Positions 47,270 through 57,526 of a stretch of DNA of 64,000 nt are shown here, piece after piece. The translations under genes and the position numbers were made by a program. The stretch comes from Arthrobacter yangruifuii (GTDB lineage: Bacteria; Actinomycetota; Actinomycetes; Actinomycetales; Micrococcaceae): positions 310,001 through 374,000 of the forward strand of contig NZ_VTFX01000001.1 of the NCBI RefSeq assembly GCF_009192775.1, written 5' to 3'. The notes under the pieces were generated by a model. It did no database searches and had not been told where the DNA came from. It worked only from the letters and a program-made list of their open reading frames with translations. Position 1 is the first letter of the stretch; each line of letters starts with the position of its first letter.

Positions 47270-48844
47270 GTGAACGCAGCACGGGCAGTTTCCATGGCAC
47301 CGGCATCGGAGGACGGTGGGTTGCTCGGGTCCATTGATGCCGCGGTCAACTCCTTTTTTGAGCCAATCACCACGGTGTTTTCGGGAATCGTGTTCTTCCC
47401 GGTCAGCATCGGAGATTTCAGCTTCCCGGTTGTCGTCGCCTGGCTGATCCTGGCCGGCATCATCTTCACCATCTATTTCGGCTTCATCCAGTTCCGCGGA
47501 CTGAAGGTGGCGGTGCAGGTGATCCGCGGCAAATTCTCCTCCAAGGATGATCCGGGAGAAGTGCCGCACTTCCAGGCCCTCACCTCCGCCCTGTCCGGCA
47601 CCGTCGGACTCGGGAACATCGCCGGTGTCGGCGCGGCCATGGCCCTGGGCGGTCCCGGTGCAACCTTCTGGATGATCCTGGCCGGGCTGCTGGGCATGGC
47701 GTCAAAATTCGCGGAATGCACGCTCGGCGTGAAGTACCGCGAAGTGCATGAAGACGGTTCCATCAGCGGCGGCCCGTTCAAGTACCTGCCGGTGGCCTTT
47801 CGGCGGCTCGGCAGGTGGCCGGCGAAGATCCTCACGGGTATCTTCGCCGTGGCGATCCTGATCTTCGGCATTGCCGGCGGAAACATGTTCCAGGCCAACC
47901 AGACCTTTGCGCAGATCCAGAATGTCACCGGCGGGGATGACGGCCTTCTGGGCAGCGCGGGGGCGGCCCTGATCTTCGGCCTGGTCCTGGCTGTCCTGGT
48001 GGCCGTAGTGATCCTGGGCGGCATCAAATCGATCGGTGCCACCACCTCCAAGCTGGTTCCCGCCATGGGCGGTATCTACATCCTGGCGTGCCTGTTCGTG
48101 ATTATCGTGAACTTCGAGAACGTGCCGGCGGCGTTCGGCGCCATCATCGAGGGCGCCTTCCGGCCCGAAGGCTTTGCGGGCGGCGTCATCGGCGTCATGA
48201 TTGTCGGTTTCCAGCGCGCGTCCTTCTCGAACGAGGCGGGCGTCGGCTCTGCGGCGATCGCCCACTCGGCGGTCAAAACCCGCCGCCCGGTCAGCGAAGG
48301 CTTCGTGGCCCTCTTCGAACCGCTCGTGGATACGGTCCTTATCTGCACCATGACCGCCCTGGCCATCATCATGGCTTCCACGCCCAGCCTGCAGGCCGGC
48401 ATCGACCAGGTCCAGGCCGGCGGAGACGCGCCCGACGGCGTCATCCTCACCTCGGATGCCTTCGCCACCGTCCTGCCGTGGTTCCCGATCGTGCTGTCCA
48501 TCGCCGTCGCACTCTTCGCCTACTCCACGCTGATCACCTGGTCCTACTACGGCCTGAAGTCCTGGGAGTACCTCTTCGGCCGCGGCCGTCGCCGGGAGAT
48601 CACCTACAAGGTCATCTTCCTGGCCTTCACCGTGGCCGGCTGCGTCCTGTCCTTCAGCCAGGTCATCAGCTTCGCGGACGCCGCGCTCTTTGTCTGCGCG
48701 TTCGTGAACCTGCTCGGCGTGTACCTGCTGCTGCCCGTAATCAAGAAGGAAATGAAGCAGTACCTGGCAGACCGCAGGAGCGGAAAGCTGGAGATGCTGG
48801 GCATTGACGACGACGACATCGAGGCCGCCGCCGCCACTGCCTAG
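47270..48844 (+). CDS. Alanine/glycine:cation symporter (AGCS family)
   Basis: This 524-residue membrane protein has about 10-11 spans. The AGCS signatures GTVGLGNIAGVGAAMALGGP and GFQRASFSNEAGVGSAAIAH are present. It would import alanine or glycine with Na+ or H+. It starts at GTG 47270, 106 bp after sdaA, on the same strand. Its place after the glycine operon supports glycine as a substrate. A T6 terminator follows. Confidence 0.92.
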   Translation: MNAARAVSMAPASEDGGLLGSIDAAVNSFFEPITTVFSGIVFFPVSIGDFSFPVVVAWLILAGIIFTIYFGFIQFRGLKVAVQVIRGKFSSKDDPGEVPHFQALTSALSGTVGLGNIAGVGAAMALGGPGATFWMILAGLLGMASKFAECTLGVKYREVHEDGSISGGPFKYLPVAFRRLGRWPAKILTGIFAVAILIFGIAGGNMFQANQTFAQIQNVTGGDDGLLGSAGAALIFGLVLAVLVAVVILGGIKSIGATTSKLVPAMGGIYILACLFVIIVNFENVPAAFGAIIEGAFRPEGFAGGVIGVMIVGFQRASFSNEAGVGSAAIAHSAVKTRRPVSEGFVALFEPLVDTVLICTMTALAIIMASTPSLQAGIDQVQAGGDAPDGVILTSDAFATVLPWFPIVLSIAVALFAYSTLITWSYYGLKSWEYLFGRGRRREITYKVIFLAFTVAGCVLSFSQVISFADAALFVCAFVNLLGVYLLLPVIKKEMKQYLADRRSGKLEMLGIDDDDIEAAAATA

Positions 48845-48886
48845 CAGCTGCCGCCGGCCCGCACCGACTTGCCGGCTGCGGCAAAA

Positions 48887-48935
48887 GCTCCTTCGCCGTT
48901 CCCGGATACTGCCGGGAGCAGCGGAGGAGTTTTTT
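48887..48935 (+). terminator. Rho-independent terminator after the AGCS gene
   Basis: CTCCTTCGC near 48888 pairs with GCGGAGGAG (48921-48929) with one wobble pair, around an inner CCCGG/CCGGG stem. TTTTTT (48930-48935) follows. Confidence 0.85.
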
Positions 48936-49006
48936 GCTTGAGCCCGCCCGCCAAGGGTGATAAACCCGCAGGTAAGCCGAAGCACCCGAGACGGAGAGGG
49001 ACGCTA

Positions 49007-49429
49007 ATGCCCAAGACCGGAAAGAAGAACCGCGCACTGAAGAACGAACTGCCGTCCACGCTGCAGCGCTCGGAGGCAAAAGCCCAGGACACCTTTGCCA
49101 AAACCTACGATTCCGCGGAGGAGGAATACGGCGACGGCGAACGGGCGGCCCGTACGGCCTACGCGTCCCTGAAACGCACCCACGAGAAGGTGGGCGACCA
49201 TTGGGAGGAAAAGGAGCAGAGGGGTCCTTCGGATGCCAAGGCGGAAGAAGGCCGCAGCTCATCCAAGGAGACGGCCGGGGGAGTGGACGCCAACGCCTCC
49301 AAGGAGCATCTCTACGCCCTGGCGGCCAGGCTGGAAATCTCCGGGCGTTCCAAGATGACGAAGGGCGAGTTGGTCCAGGCGCTTCGGAAGGCCAGCGGGA
49401 AGCAGACCCGGAAGGCTCGGGAAACCTAG
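49007..49429 (+). CDS. ChaB-domain protein with Rho-N/SAP-like C-terminus
   Basis: In this 140-residue basic protein, residues 12-65 match ChaB: NELPSTLQRSEAKAQDTFAK then YDSAEEEYGDGERAARTAY and KVGDHWEEK. The C-terminal 40 residues (KEHLYALAARLEISGRSKMT then KGELVQALRKAS) resemble the nucleic-acid-binding Rho N-terminal/SAP helices. Function unknown; similar fusions occur in actinobacteria. ATG 49007 has GGAGAGGG upstream. Confidence 0.82.
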   Translation: MPKTGKKNRALKNELPSTLQRSEAKAQDTFAKTYDSAEEEYGDGERAARTAYASLKRTHEKVGDHWEEKEQRGPSDAKAEEGRSSSKETAGGVDANASKEHLYALAARLEISGRSKMTKGELVQALRKASGKQTRKARET

Positions 49430-49439
49430 GGGCGGGGAC

Positions 49440-50210
49440 CTAGCCGCGGCCGCCGAACGGCATGCCGGCCGCGGTGAGCACCAGGGAACGCACGTTGGCC
49501 GACGCTGGCGCAGAGGCCATGAACAGCACCGCGGCTGCAGCCTCTTCCGCGGGAAATGCGGGTTCCACGGCCCGGGTGCCGTCGGCCTGCAGCGCTCCCT
49601 GTCCGCCGCCGATGCCGGCGAGCAGTTCGGTGGCGGCATTGCCGATGTCGATCTGCCCGCAGCTGATACCGAAGGGGCGCCCGTCCAGGTCTATCGCTTT
49701 GGTCAGCCCGGTCACGGCGTGCTTGGTGGCCGTATACGCAGCCGACAGCGGACGGGGCGTGTGCGCCGACACGGACCCGTTGTTGATGATCCGGCCGCCC
49801 TGCGGGGATTGGGCCTTCATGTGCCGCACCGCAGCCGCCGAGCACAGCATGGTGCCGGTGACGTTCACCGCCAGGGTACGGTTCCAGTCCTCGATGCTCA
49901 GCTCGTCAATGCTGCCGACCGGGCCGAAGGTTCCGGCATTGTTGAACAGGACATCCACGCGCCCGAACGCGCCGATGGCCGCGGCGAACAGCCGTTCGAC
50001 GTCGTCGGGCACCGTGACGTCCGCCGGCAGGACCAGCGCGTCAGCGGATCCGCCGGCTGTTTCCCGCAGTTCCGTTTCGCGCCGTCCAGCCAGGACTACC
50101 CGGAAGCCGGCTGCGAGAAAGGCGCGGGCGGTGGCGCGGCCAATCCCCGAGCCGGCCCCGGTAATCACGGCCGTCCTGGGTGTTTCGGGTGCAGGGGTGC
50201 GGTTGTCCAT
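49440..50210 (-). CDS. SDR family oxidoreductase
   Basis: This 256-residue short-chain dehydrogenase shows the NAD(P) motif VITGAGSGIGRATARAF, NNAG in LFNNAGTFGPVG, and catalytic Ser plus YxxxK in NNGSVSAHTPRPLSAAYTAT followed by K. ATG 50210 begins just before the first strand. It is convergent with the ChaB-like gene. Substrate unknown. Confidence 0.88.
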   Translation of the reverse strand: MDNRTPAPETPRTAVITGAGSGIGRATARAFLAAGFRVVLAGRRETELRETAGGSADALVLPADVTVPDDVERLFAAAIGAFGRVDVLFNNAGTFGPVGSIDELSIEDWNRTLAVNVTGTMLCSAAAVRHMKAQSPQGGRIINNGSVSAHTPRPLSAAYTATKHAVTGLTKAIDLDGRPFGISCGQIDIGNAATELLAGIGGGQGALQADGTRAVEPAFPAEEAAAAVLFMASAPASANVRSLVLTAAGMPFGGRG

Positions 50211-50429
50211 CCTTCGATTGTGCCTTGCCCTTTGCGCCTTCGGCACCGCGGGCGGCACGCCGGCAGCGGGCCGGAGAGCAGGCGGCGGTACCGCCGGTGA
50301 GCCCGCCACCCGGATTGTCCCCCACATATTGCGCCGTGGGGTCTGGCGGGGCGTCCGCCGCCGCCCTACGATACGAAGCACAGGTCGTTCCTGGCAGGGC
50401 AGTACCCTTCGGCGGATCGGGATAGTTCC

Positions 50430-52184
50430 ATGTCGACAGTGAAATACACCGCGGAACCGGACGGAACATACGTTGCACCCCGGGTGGTGCCGGTGTCCAA
50501 GGGACGGATAGTCGTCCAATGGATCACCTCAACGGACCATAAAACCATCGGGTTCATGTACCTGATCGCGTCCTTCATCTTTTTCTGCTTTGCCGGCGTG
50601 ATGGCATTGCTGATCCGTGCCGAGCTGTTTGAGCCGGGCATGCAGATCCTGCAGACCAGGGAGCAGTACAACCAGCTGTTCACGATGCACGGCACCGCGA
50701 TGCTGCTGATGTTCGCCACGCCGCTGTTCGCCGGCTTTGCCAACGTGATGATGCCGCTGCAGATCGGAGCGCCGGATGTCGCGTTCCCCCGCCTGAATGC
50801 GCTCGCGTTCTGGTTCTTCCTGTTCGGCTCGACGCTGGCATTGTCCGGGTTCATCACCCCGCAGGGCACCGCGTCCTTCGGCTGGACGGCCTATACGCCC
50901 CTGTCCAGCGTGACCTTCAGTCCCGGACTCGGTGGAGATCTATGGGTCTTCGGGCTGGCGCTCTCCGGATTCGGCACCATTCTGGGCTCCGTCAACTTTG
51001 TCACCACCATCATCTGCCTGCGGGCCCCCGGCATGACCATGTGGCGGATGCCCATCTTCACCTGGAACACCCTGGTGACCTCCATCCTGGTCCTGATGGC
51101 GTTCCCGCCCCTGGCGGCAGCGCTCTTCGCCCTGGGCGCGGACCGCCGCTTCGGCGCCGAGATCTACAACCCTGAACGCGGCGGCTCCATCCTGTGGCAG
51201 CACCTGTTCTGGTTCTTCGGCCACCCCGAGGTCTACATCATCGCGCTGCCGTTCTTCGGCATCGTGTCCGAAATTTTTCCGGTGTTCAGCCGCAAATCCA
51301 TCTTCGGCTACAAGGGCCTGGTCTTCGCCACCATCGCCATCGCCGCCCTGTCCGTGACGGTCTGGGCACACCACATGTACGTGACCGGCGCCGTCATGCT
51401 GCCCTTCTTCGCCTTCATGACGATGCTGATTGCGGTGCCCACGGGCGTGAAGTTCTTCAACTGGATCGGCACCCTGTGGCGCGGCTCCATCACGTTCGAG
51501 ACGCCCATGCTGTGGAGCCTCGGCTTCCTCATCACGTTCCTGTTCGGCGGCCTGACCGGCATCATCCTGTCTTCGCCTCCGCTGGACTTCCACGTCTCGG
51601 ACACCTACTTTGTGGTGGCGCACTTCCACTACGTCATCTTCGGCACCGTGGTCTTCGCAATGTTCGCCGGCTTCTACTTCTGGTGGCCCAAGTGGACCGG
51701 AAAGATGCTCAACGAACGCCTGGGCAAGATCCACTTCTGGCTGCTTTTCCTCGGCTTCCACACCACATTCCTCATCCAGCACTGGCTGGGCGTCCTGGGC
51801 ATGCCGCGCCGCTACGCGGACTATCTGGTGGAGGACAACTTCACCGGGATGAATCAGCTGTCCACCATCGGGTCCGGCATCCTGGCCTTGTCGATGATTC
51901 CGTTCTTCTGGAACGTGTACATCACCTGGCGCCACGGCAAGAAGGTTGAAGTGGATGACCCCTGGGGCTTCGGCGGCTCGCTGGAATGGGCTACGTCCTG
52001 CCCGCCCCCGCGCCACAACTTCACCTCGCTGCCCAAGATCCGCTCGGAGCGTCCCGCCTTGGATCTCCACCATCCGGAGCTGATGGCGCGGGCCAATTCA
52101 AGTACGGATTCCCCCGCGGAAAAGTTTTTCGGTGCAGCGGATATGGGCAGTGAAGAACCGCGCAATCCGGACCCGCGGCAATAG
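50430..52184 (+). CDS. ctaD: Cytochrome c oxidase subunit I
   Basis: This 584-residue, 12-span heme-copper oxidase core reduces O2 and pumps protons. The copper/active-site motif [16 protein letters not shown] (with the cross-linked His-Tyr pair), WAHHMYVTG and the heme ligands in [12 protein letters not shown] are intact. No ctaC, ctaE or ctaF lies nearby, so this is a solitary or second copy. ATG 50430 begins the family-typical N-terminus. Confidence 0.96.
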   Translation: MSTVKYTAEPDGTYVAPRVVPVSKGRIVVQWITSTDHKTIGFMYLIASFIFFCFAGVMALLIRAELFEPGMQILQTREQYNQLFTMHGTAMLLMFATPLFAGFANVMMPLQIGAPDVAFPRLNALAFWFFLFGSTLALSGFITPQGTASFGWTAYTPLSSVTFSPGLGGDLWVFGLALSGFGTILGSVNFVTTIICLRAPGMTMWRMPIFTWNTLVTSILVLMAFPPLAAALFALGADRRFGAEIYNPERGGSILWQHLFWFFGHPEVYIIALPFFGIVSEIFPVFSRKSIFGYKGLVFATIAIAALSVTVWAHHMYVTGAVMLPFFAFMTMLIAVPTGVKFFNWIGTLWRGSITFETPMLWSLGFLITFLFGGLTGIILSSPPLDFHVSDTYFVVAHFHYVIFGTVVFAMFAGFYFWWPKWTGKMLNERLGKIHFWLLFLGFHTTFLIQHWLGVLGMPRRYADYLVEDNFTGMNQLSTIGSGILALSMIPFFWNVYITWRHGKKVEVDDPWGFGGSLEWATSCPPPRHNFTSLPKIRSERPALDLHHPELMARANSSTDSPAEKFFGAADMGSEEPRNPDPRQ

Positions 52185-52213
52185 ATTTACCAAGCCAACG
52201 CGCATTCCGCCCC

Positions 52214-52256
52214 CCGCCGCGGTTCCCGGGCCATCATGGTCCGGGAACCGCGGCGG
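52214..52256 (+). terminator. Long hairpin after ctaD
   Basis: A stem of about 20 bp (52214-52233 with 52237-52256, one G-T pair) closes a 3-base loop 30 bp past the ctaD stop. There is no T run, but it probably ends or stabilises the transcript. Confidence 0.65.
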
Positions 52257-52387
52257 CATTTAACCGGTTCCGCCGGGCGGCTCGGGGTTTCCCCGAGTGG
52301 ATGCGAACCGTTGACCCGGACAGGGTACGGGCCTAGGGTCAAACGCAGCATCATCGTGGATGTGGCAACAAAAACAAAGGAGTTTTT

Positions 52388-54208
52388 GTGACGACTGCTG
52401 CCTTTCAACAGCCGCTTGACCCGATTGCCGGTTCCCTGGCCCTTTCCGCCATCCTGGCCGCACTGCCGCTGCTGATCCTCTTTGTCCTGCTCGGGGTATT
52501 TCGAATGAAGGCCTATCAGGCGGCCCTGATCAGCCTCGCGCTGTCCATCATCCTCGCAGTGATCGGCTGGCAGATGCCGGTGGGGCAGGTCCTGTCGGCC
52601 ACGGGTCTGGGCGCGTTCTACGCCATCTTTCCCATCCTCTGGATCCTGATCAATGCCTTGTGGATCTACAAACTCACCGTGGCAACACCCTGGTTCGAGG
52701 TCCTGGGCCGCACCATCCGCTCCATTTCCGATGATCTGCGCATCCTGTCCATCCTGATCGCCTTCTGCTTCGGCGCGCTGCTGGAATCCCTGGCAGGTTT
52801 CGGTGCGCCGGTGGCCATCGCGGCTGCCATGCTGATGGCAGCCGGAATGAAGCCGTTGAAATCCGCCATGGTGGCGCTGCTGGCCAACACTGCGCCGGTG
52901 GCCTTCGGCGCGATGGCCGCGCCCATCATTGCGCTGAACGGCGTCACCGGCATCCCGCTGCAGGAACTTGCCTCCATGACCGGACGGCAGACGCCGTTCA
53001 TTGCCCTGGTGGTTCCGTTGATCCTGGTTTTCCTGGTGGACGGCAAGCGCGGCCTGCGGCAGACGTGGCCGGTGGCGCTGGTCGCCGGGGCCGCCTTCGG
53101 CCTGGCGCAGTTTGTCGCGTCGAACTACTTCATCGTGGAACTGACCGACGTTGTTGCCGCCGTGGTGACCGTGATCGCGGTGCTGCTGATGCTCCGTGTC
53201 TGGCAGCCGGCGGAGATTATCGGCATGACCGGGGAGACCCGGGAAAGCGAAAAGGCGGGGGAAGCTGCCTCCCTTACGGAAGCAGGATCCGCCGGAGCTG
53301 ACAGTCGGACCGGAACGGACACCCTCACCGGATCCGGGCGCGGTACAGGGGCGGGGTCCGGAACGGGGCGGATGTCCGGAGGAGCCACAGCAGTGGGGGG
53401 CGGCGATGCTGAAAGGCCGGCCGGAGGCGCCGCCGGACCGGGCACCCCGCAGACGGGGCGGCCGCCGCGCCATGACGTCTGGATGGCCATTGCCCCCTAC
53501 CTGGTGATCATTACCGTGTTCTCCATCGCCCAGATCCCCGCGGTCAAGACCTGGCTGACCAGCATCGGGAGCACCACCTTCCTGTGGCCGGGCCTGGATG
53601 TCACCGGATCCAACGGCAAGCCGGTAGCGGCCCAGACGCTGCGCTTTGACCACATCCGCGCCACCGGAACACTGCTGCTTTTCTCCGGAATCGTGACCAT
53701 GGTGCTGTACCGGATCGCACCGCGCCGCGGTGTCCGCGTCTACGGGGAAACACTTATGCAGCTGCGCTGGACTATCCTGACGGTTTGCTCCGTGCTGGCA
53801 CTGTCCTTTGTGATGAACCTGTCCGGGCAGACCACCACCCTCGGCGTTGCCCTGGCCTCCGCCGGCGGTTTCTTCGCGCTGCTCTCACCGCTGCTGGGCT
53901 GGATCGGGGTGGCCCTCACGGGTTCCGATACGTCGTCGAATTCCCTCTTCGGCGCCCTGCAGGTTGCTGCCGCGAATGAAACCGGGCTTTCGCCCACCCT
54001 GATGGCAGCGGCCAATTCCTCCGCCGGAGTGATGGGCAAGATGCTCTCGCTGCAGAACCTGGCTATCGCCTCCGCTGCCGTCGGGCTCGAAGGGGCGGAA
54101 GGGACGCTGCTGCGCAAACTCATCGGGTGGAGTCTTGGCCTGCTGGCGTTCATCACGGTGCTGATCTGGCTGCAGTCCACCTCGATCCTGGGGTGGATGG
54201 TCCCGTAG
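52388..54208 (+). CDS. lldP: L-lactate permease (LctP/LldP family)
   Basis: This 606-residue multi-span H+ symporter for lactate or glycolate has the family motifs LESLAGFGAPVAIAAAMLMA, ANTAPVAFGAMAAPIIALNG and GSDTSSNSLFGALQ. It is longer than the usual 550 because of a Gly/Ser/Thr-rich hydrophilic insert at about residues 280-360. GTG 52388 follows AAAGGAG. It pairs with the GlcD-type dehydrogenase downstream. Confidence 0.93.
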   Translation: MTTAAFQQPLDPIAGSLALSAILAALPLLILFVLLGVFRMKAYQAALISLALSIILAVIGWQMPVGQVLSATGLGAFYAIFPILWILINALWIYKLTVATPWFEVLGRTIRSISDDLRILSILIAFCFGALLESLAGFGAPVAIAAAMLMAAGMKPLKSAMVALLANTAPVAFGAMAAPIIALNGVTGIPLQELASMTGRQTPFIALVVPLILVFLVDGKRGLRQTWPVALVAGAAFGLAQFVASNYFIVELTDVVAAVVTVIAVLLMLRVWQPAEIIGMTGETRESEKAGEAASLTEAGSAGADSRTGTDTLTGSGRGTGAGSGTGRMSGGATAVGGGDAERPAGGAAGPGTPQTGRPPRHDVWMAIAPYLVIITVFSIAQIPAVKTWLTSIGSTTFLWPGLDVTGSNGKPVAAQTLRFDHIRATGTLLLFSGIVTMVLYRIAPRRGVRVYGETLMQLRWTILTVCSVLALSFVMNLSGQTTTLGVALASAGGFFALLSPLLGWIGVALTGSDTSSNSLFGALQVAAANETGLSPTLMAAANSSAGVMGKMLSLQNLAIASAAVGLEGAEGTLLRKLIGWSLGLLAFITVLIWLQSTSILGWMVP

Positions 54209-54283
54209 CCCCGAGCCGCCCTTCGTTTACCGGCGGCGCCCACGCGTCCCGAACTGCGTTTCCGAACTACAAGGAGAAATTCC

Positions 54284-55675
54284 GTGAGCACGCACTCCCT
54301 CGATCCCGTTTCCGCCGACGTCGCCGCCGCTCCGGAGCGTACCGTCCTCAGCGGTTTCCCCTCCGTCTCCTTCCTGGAGGCGGACCGGCAGCGGGTGAGT
54401 ACCGACCGCTCCGGTTTCGTTCCGGACTCGCTGCCGGACGGTGTGGTGTTCGCCCGGACGCCGGACGACGTCGTCACCACCCTCCGGATGGCTTCGGAAC
54501 ACCGCATCCCGGTGGTTCCGCGCGGCGCCGGCACCGGCCTGGCGGCGGCGTCGTCCTCCCGTGCCGGTGAGCTGGTCCTGGATGTCTCGGGCATGAACCG
54601 GATCCTGCGCATCGACCCGCAGGAACAGCTGGCCGTGGTGGAACCCGGGGTGTTGAACGCGGACCTCAACGCTGCGGCCGCTGAATACGGACTGTTCTAC
54701 GCTCCGGACCCGGCGAGCACGGCCATCTGCAGCATCGGAGGCAACATCGCCACCAATGCGGGAGGCATGCGCTGCGCCAAGTACGGCGTCACCCGGGAAT
54801 CCGTGCTGGCCCTTCGGGTGATCCTGGCGGACGGCCGGGAACTGCGCACCGGGCGGGAAACCATCAAGGGCGTCAGCGGGTATGACCTCAATGCCCTGAT
54901 GATCGGCTCGGAGGGGACCCTCGGCGTGGTGGTTGAAGCCACCCTCCGGCTGCGCCCGATGCCGGTGCACACCGCCACGGTGGCAGCGTTCTTCCCCGAT
55001 GTCACCACGGCAGCCAGGGCCGCCTCCGCCGTCGTCGCCGCCCGGATCCAGCCCTCGGTGATGGAACTGATGGACGGGCCCACGCTGGAAGCCGTGGACA
55101 TGGCCATGGGCACCGGTTACCGGTCCAAGGGCGGAGCGTTCCTGCTGGTGCAGACGGACGGGTTCGGAGCGTTCCTTGAGCAGGAAGTAGTGATGGATGT
55201 CCTGGAACCCCTGGGCAGCTGCGAGAAGGCCGTGGATGACGAGCACGCCGCCGCGCTGCTGACCGCGCGCCGGGAAGCCATCCCCTCACTGGAAAAGCTG
55301 GGGCGGGTATCCATCGGCGACATCGGTGTTCCCCGGGGCAGGCTGGCGGAAGTGGTGAGCGGGCTCGAAGAAATCTCGGCGCGCACCGGGGTCCGCATCT
55401 TCACCATTGCGCATGCCTCGGACGGGAACCTGCACCCGATGATCGTGCTGGACCCGGAGGATTCAGTGACCTCCGGTCCGGCGAAAGCGGCGCTGGGGGA
55501 AATGTTCCATCTTGCGCACAAGCTGGGCGGCACCTTGACCGGCGAGCACGGGATCGGGCTGCTGAAGCGGGACTGGCTGGAGGAGGAGGTGGGCAAGGTG
55601 TCCCTGGAAGTCATGAACACCATCCGGACCGCCCTGGATCCATTGGGCATCCTCAACCCGGGCAAAGGGCTCTAG
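54284..55675 (+). CDS. FAD-linked D-lactate/glycolate dehydrogenase (GlcD/Dld type)
   Basis: This 463-residue enzyme has an N-terminal FAD domain (VVPRGAGTGLAAASSSRAGE, ASTAICSIGGNIATNAGGMR, IGSEGTLGVVVEATL). The C-terminal FAD-oxidase domain includes AHASDGNLHPMIVLDPED and GGTLTGEHGIGLLKRDWLEE. It oxidises D-lactate or glycolate. It lies 75 bp after the lactate permease, so D-lactate is the more likely substrate. It starts at GTG 54284. No GlcE/GlcF partner is seen. Confidence 0.9.
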   Translation: MSTHSLDPVSADVAAAPERTVLSGFPSVSFLEADRQRVSTDRSGFVPDSLPDGVVFARTPDDVVTTLRMASEHRIPVVPRGAGTGLAAASSSRAGELVLDVSGMNRILRIDPQEQLAVVEPGVLNADLNAAAAEYGLFYAPDPASTAICSIGGNIATNAGGMRCAKYGVTRESVLALRVILADGRELRTGRETIKGVSGYDLNALMIGSEGTLGVVVEATLRLRPMPVHTATVAAFFPDVTTAARAASAVVAARIQPSVMELMDGPTLEAVDMAMGTGYRSKGGAFLLVQTDGFGAFLEQEVVMDVLEPLGSCEKAVDDEHAAALLTARREAIPSLEKLGRVSIGDIGVPRGRLAEVVSGLEEISARTGVRIFTIAHASDGNLHPMIVLDPEDSVTSGPAKAALGEMFHLAHKLGGTLTGEHGIGLLKRDWLEEEVGKVSLEVMNTIRTALDPLGILNPGKGL

Positions 55676-55790
55676 GAGCATCCAGGCCCGTTCCCTCTGC
55701 CGCGGGAGGCCGTTCCCTCTTAACCTTGGGAAGTAGGCGTCCCCGGCCTTGGGGAGCGTACCCGCAGGACCAACAGAAGAGGAGCGTGCC

Positions 55791-56768
<978 letters not shown>

Positions 56769-56786
56769 GGCACCTTTCGGAACCGT

Positions 56787-56816
56787 TTGCACCCAGTGCA
56801 ATCAGGTACGTACTGT
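56787..56816 (+). promoter_or_regulatory. Promoter with overlapping palindrome for the TetR-MMPL operon
   Basis: TTGCAC (56787-56792), an 18-base spacer and TACTGT (56811-56816) form a promoter 6 bases before the GTG start. TTGCAC CCA GTGCAA (56787-56801) is a perfect inverted repeat that covers the -35, a probable operator for the TetR protein encoded next. Confidence 0.65.
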
Positions 56817-56822
56817 AGAAGC

Positions 56823-57491
56823 GTGCAGATCACTGTTCCCTCTGAAGACCGCCGCAAGGCGCTCAAGGACCGCCACCGGCAGGCCATTGTGGCAGCCGCA
56901 GCGGCGCTCATGCATGACCGCCAGACCACGGACTTCACCGTGGATGAGCTGGCCCAGCGCGCCGAGGTTTCCCGCCGCACGGTGTTCAATCACTTCGGGT
57001 CCGTCCGGGACATCGTTTCCGAGGTGTGCAGCGACGTCCTCAGTGCCGCAGTCGAACGCCTGATTGCCGTTCCCGTGTCCGACGTCGGACGCCCGGGCAT
57101 GTTCGAGGAAATCGCCGAAACCTTCAGGACTGCGGATCTGGTGGCACCCATGGCCTACCTGACCCGGCTGCTCGGCAACGGGCCTATTCCGTTGCCGGCC
57201 CAGGCCTCGGCGCACCCCATCGCCCTGCGCGCATTCACCGAACTCAGTGAACGGCTCTCAGCCGCCATGCTTACCCGCTATCCCGAAGCCGATCGGCTCA
57301 GTGTGCACCTGCTCGTGGGTGCTCTGACCAGCGGGCTGGGCGTGCTGTATCACCACTGGCACTGCGCCACCGGCGCCGTGGATACCTCCGAGTCCCGCCG
57401 GATCTGGGCAGAACTGCTGGACGCGCTCCTGGAAAAGGTGCGCTCGGGCTATGTCCCCGGCCCTGCTTCCCCTCATTCACTCCACCCGTAG
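56823..57491 (+). CDS. TetR family regulator of the MMPL exporter
   Basis: This 222-residue repressor has its HTH at residues 35-60 (FTVDELAQRAEVSRRTVFNH then FGSVRDIV). It starts at GTG 56823 as a leaderless message. It lies 35 bp before the MMPL gene and probably represses both through the palindrome in its promoter. The pairing of TetR and MMPL is common in actinobacteria. Confidence 0.9.
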   Translation: MQITVPSEDRRKALKDRHRQAIVAAAAALMHDRQTTDFTVDELAQRAEVSRRTVFNHFGSVRDIVSEVCSDVLSAAVERLIAVPVSDVGRPGMFEEIAETFRTADLVAPMAYLTRLLGNGPIPLPAQASAHPIALRAFTELSERLSAAMLTRYPEADRLSVHLLVGALTSGLGVLYHHWHCATGAVDTSESRRIWAELLDALLEKVRSGYVPGPASPHSLHP

Positions 57492-57526
57492 TTTCCACCC
57501 AATCCCATATAAGGACAGACCCCCAA

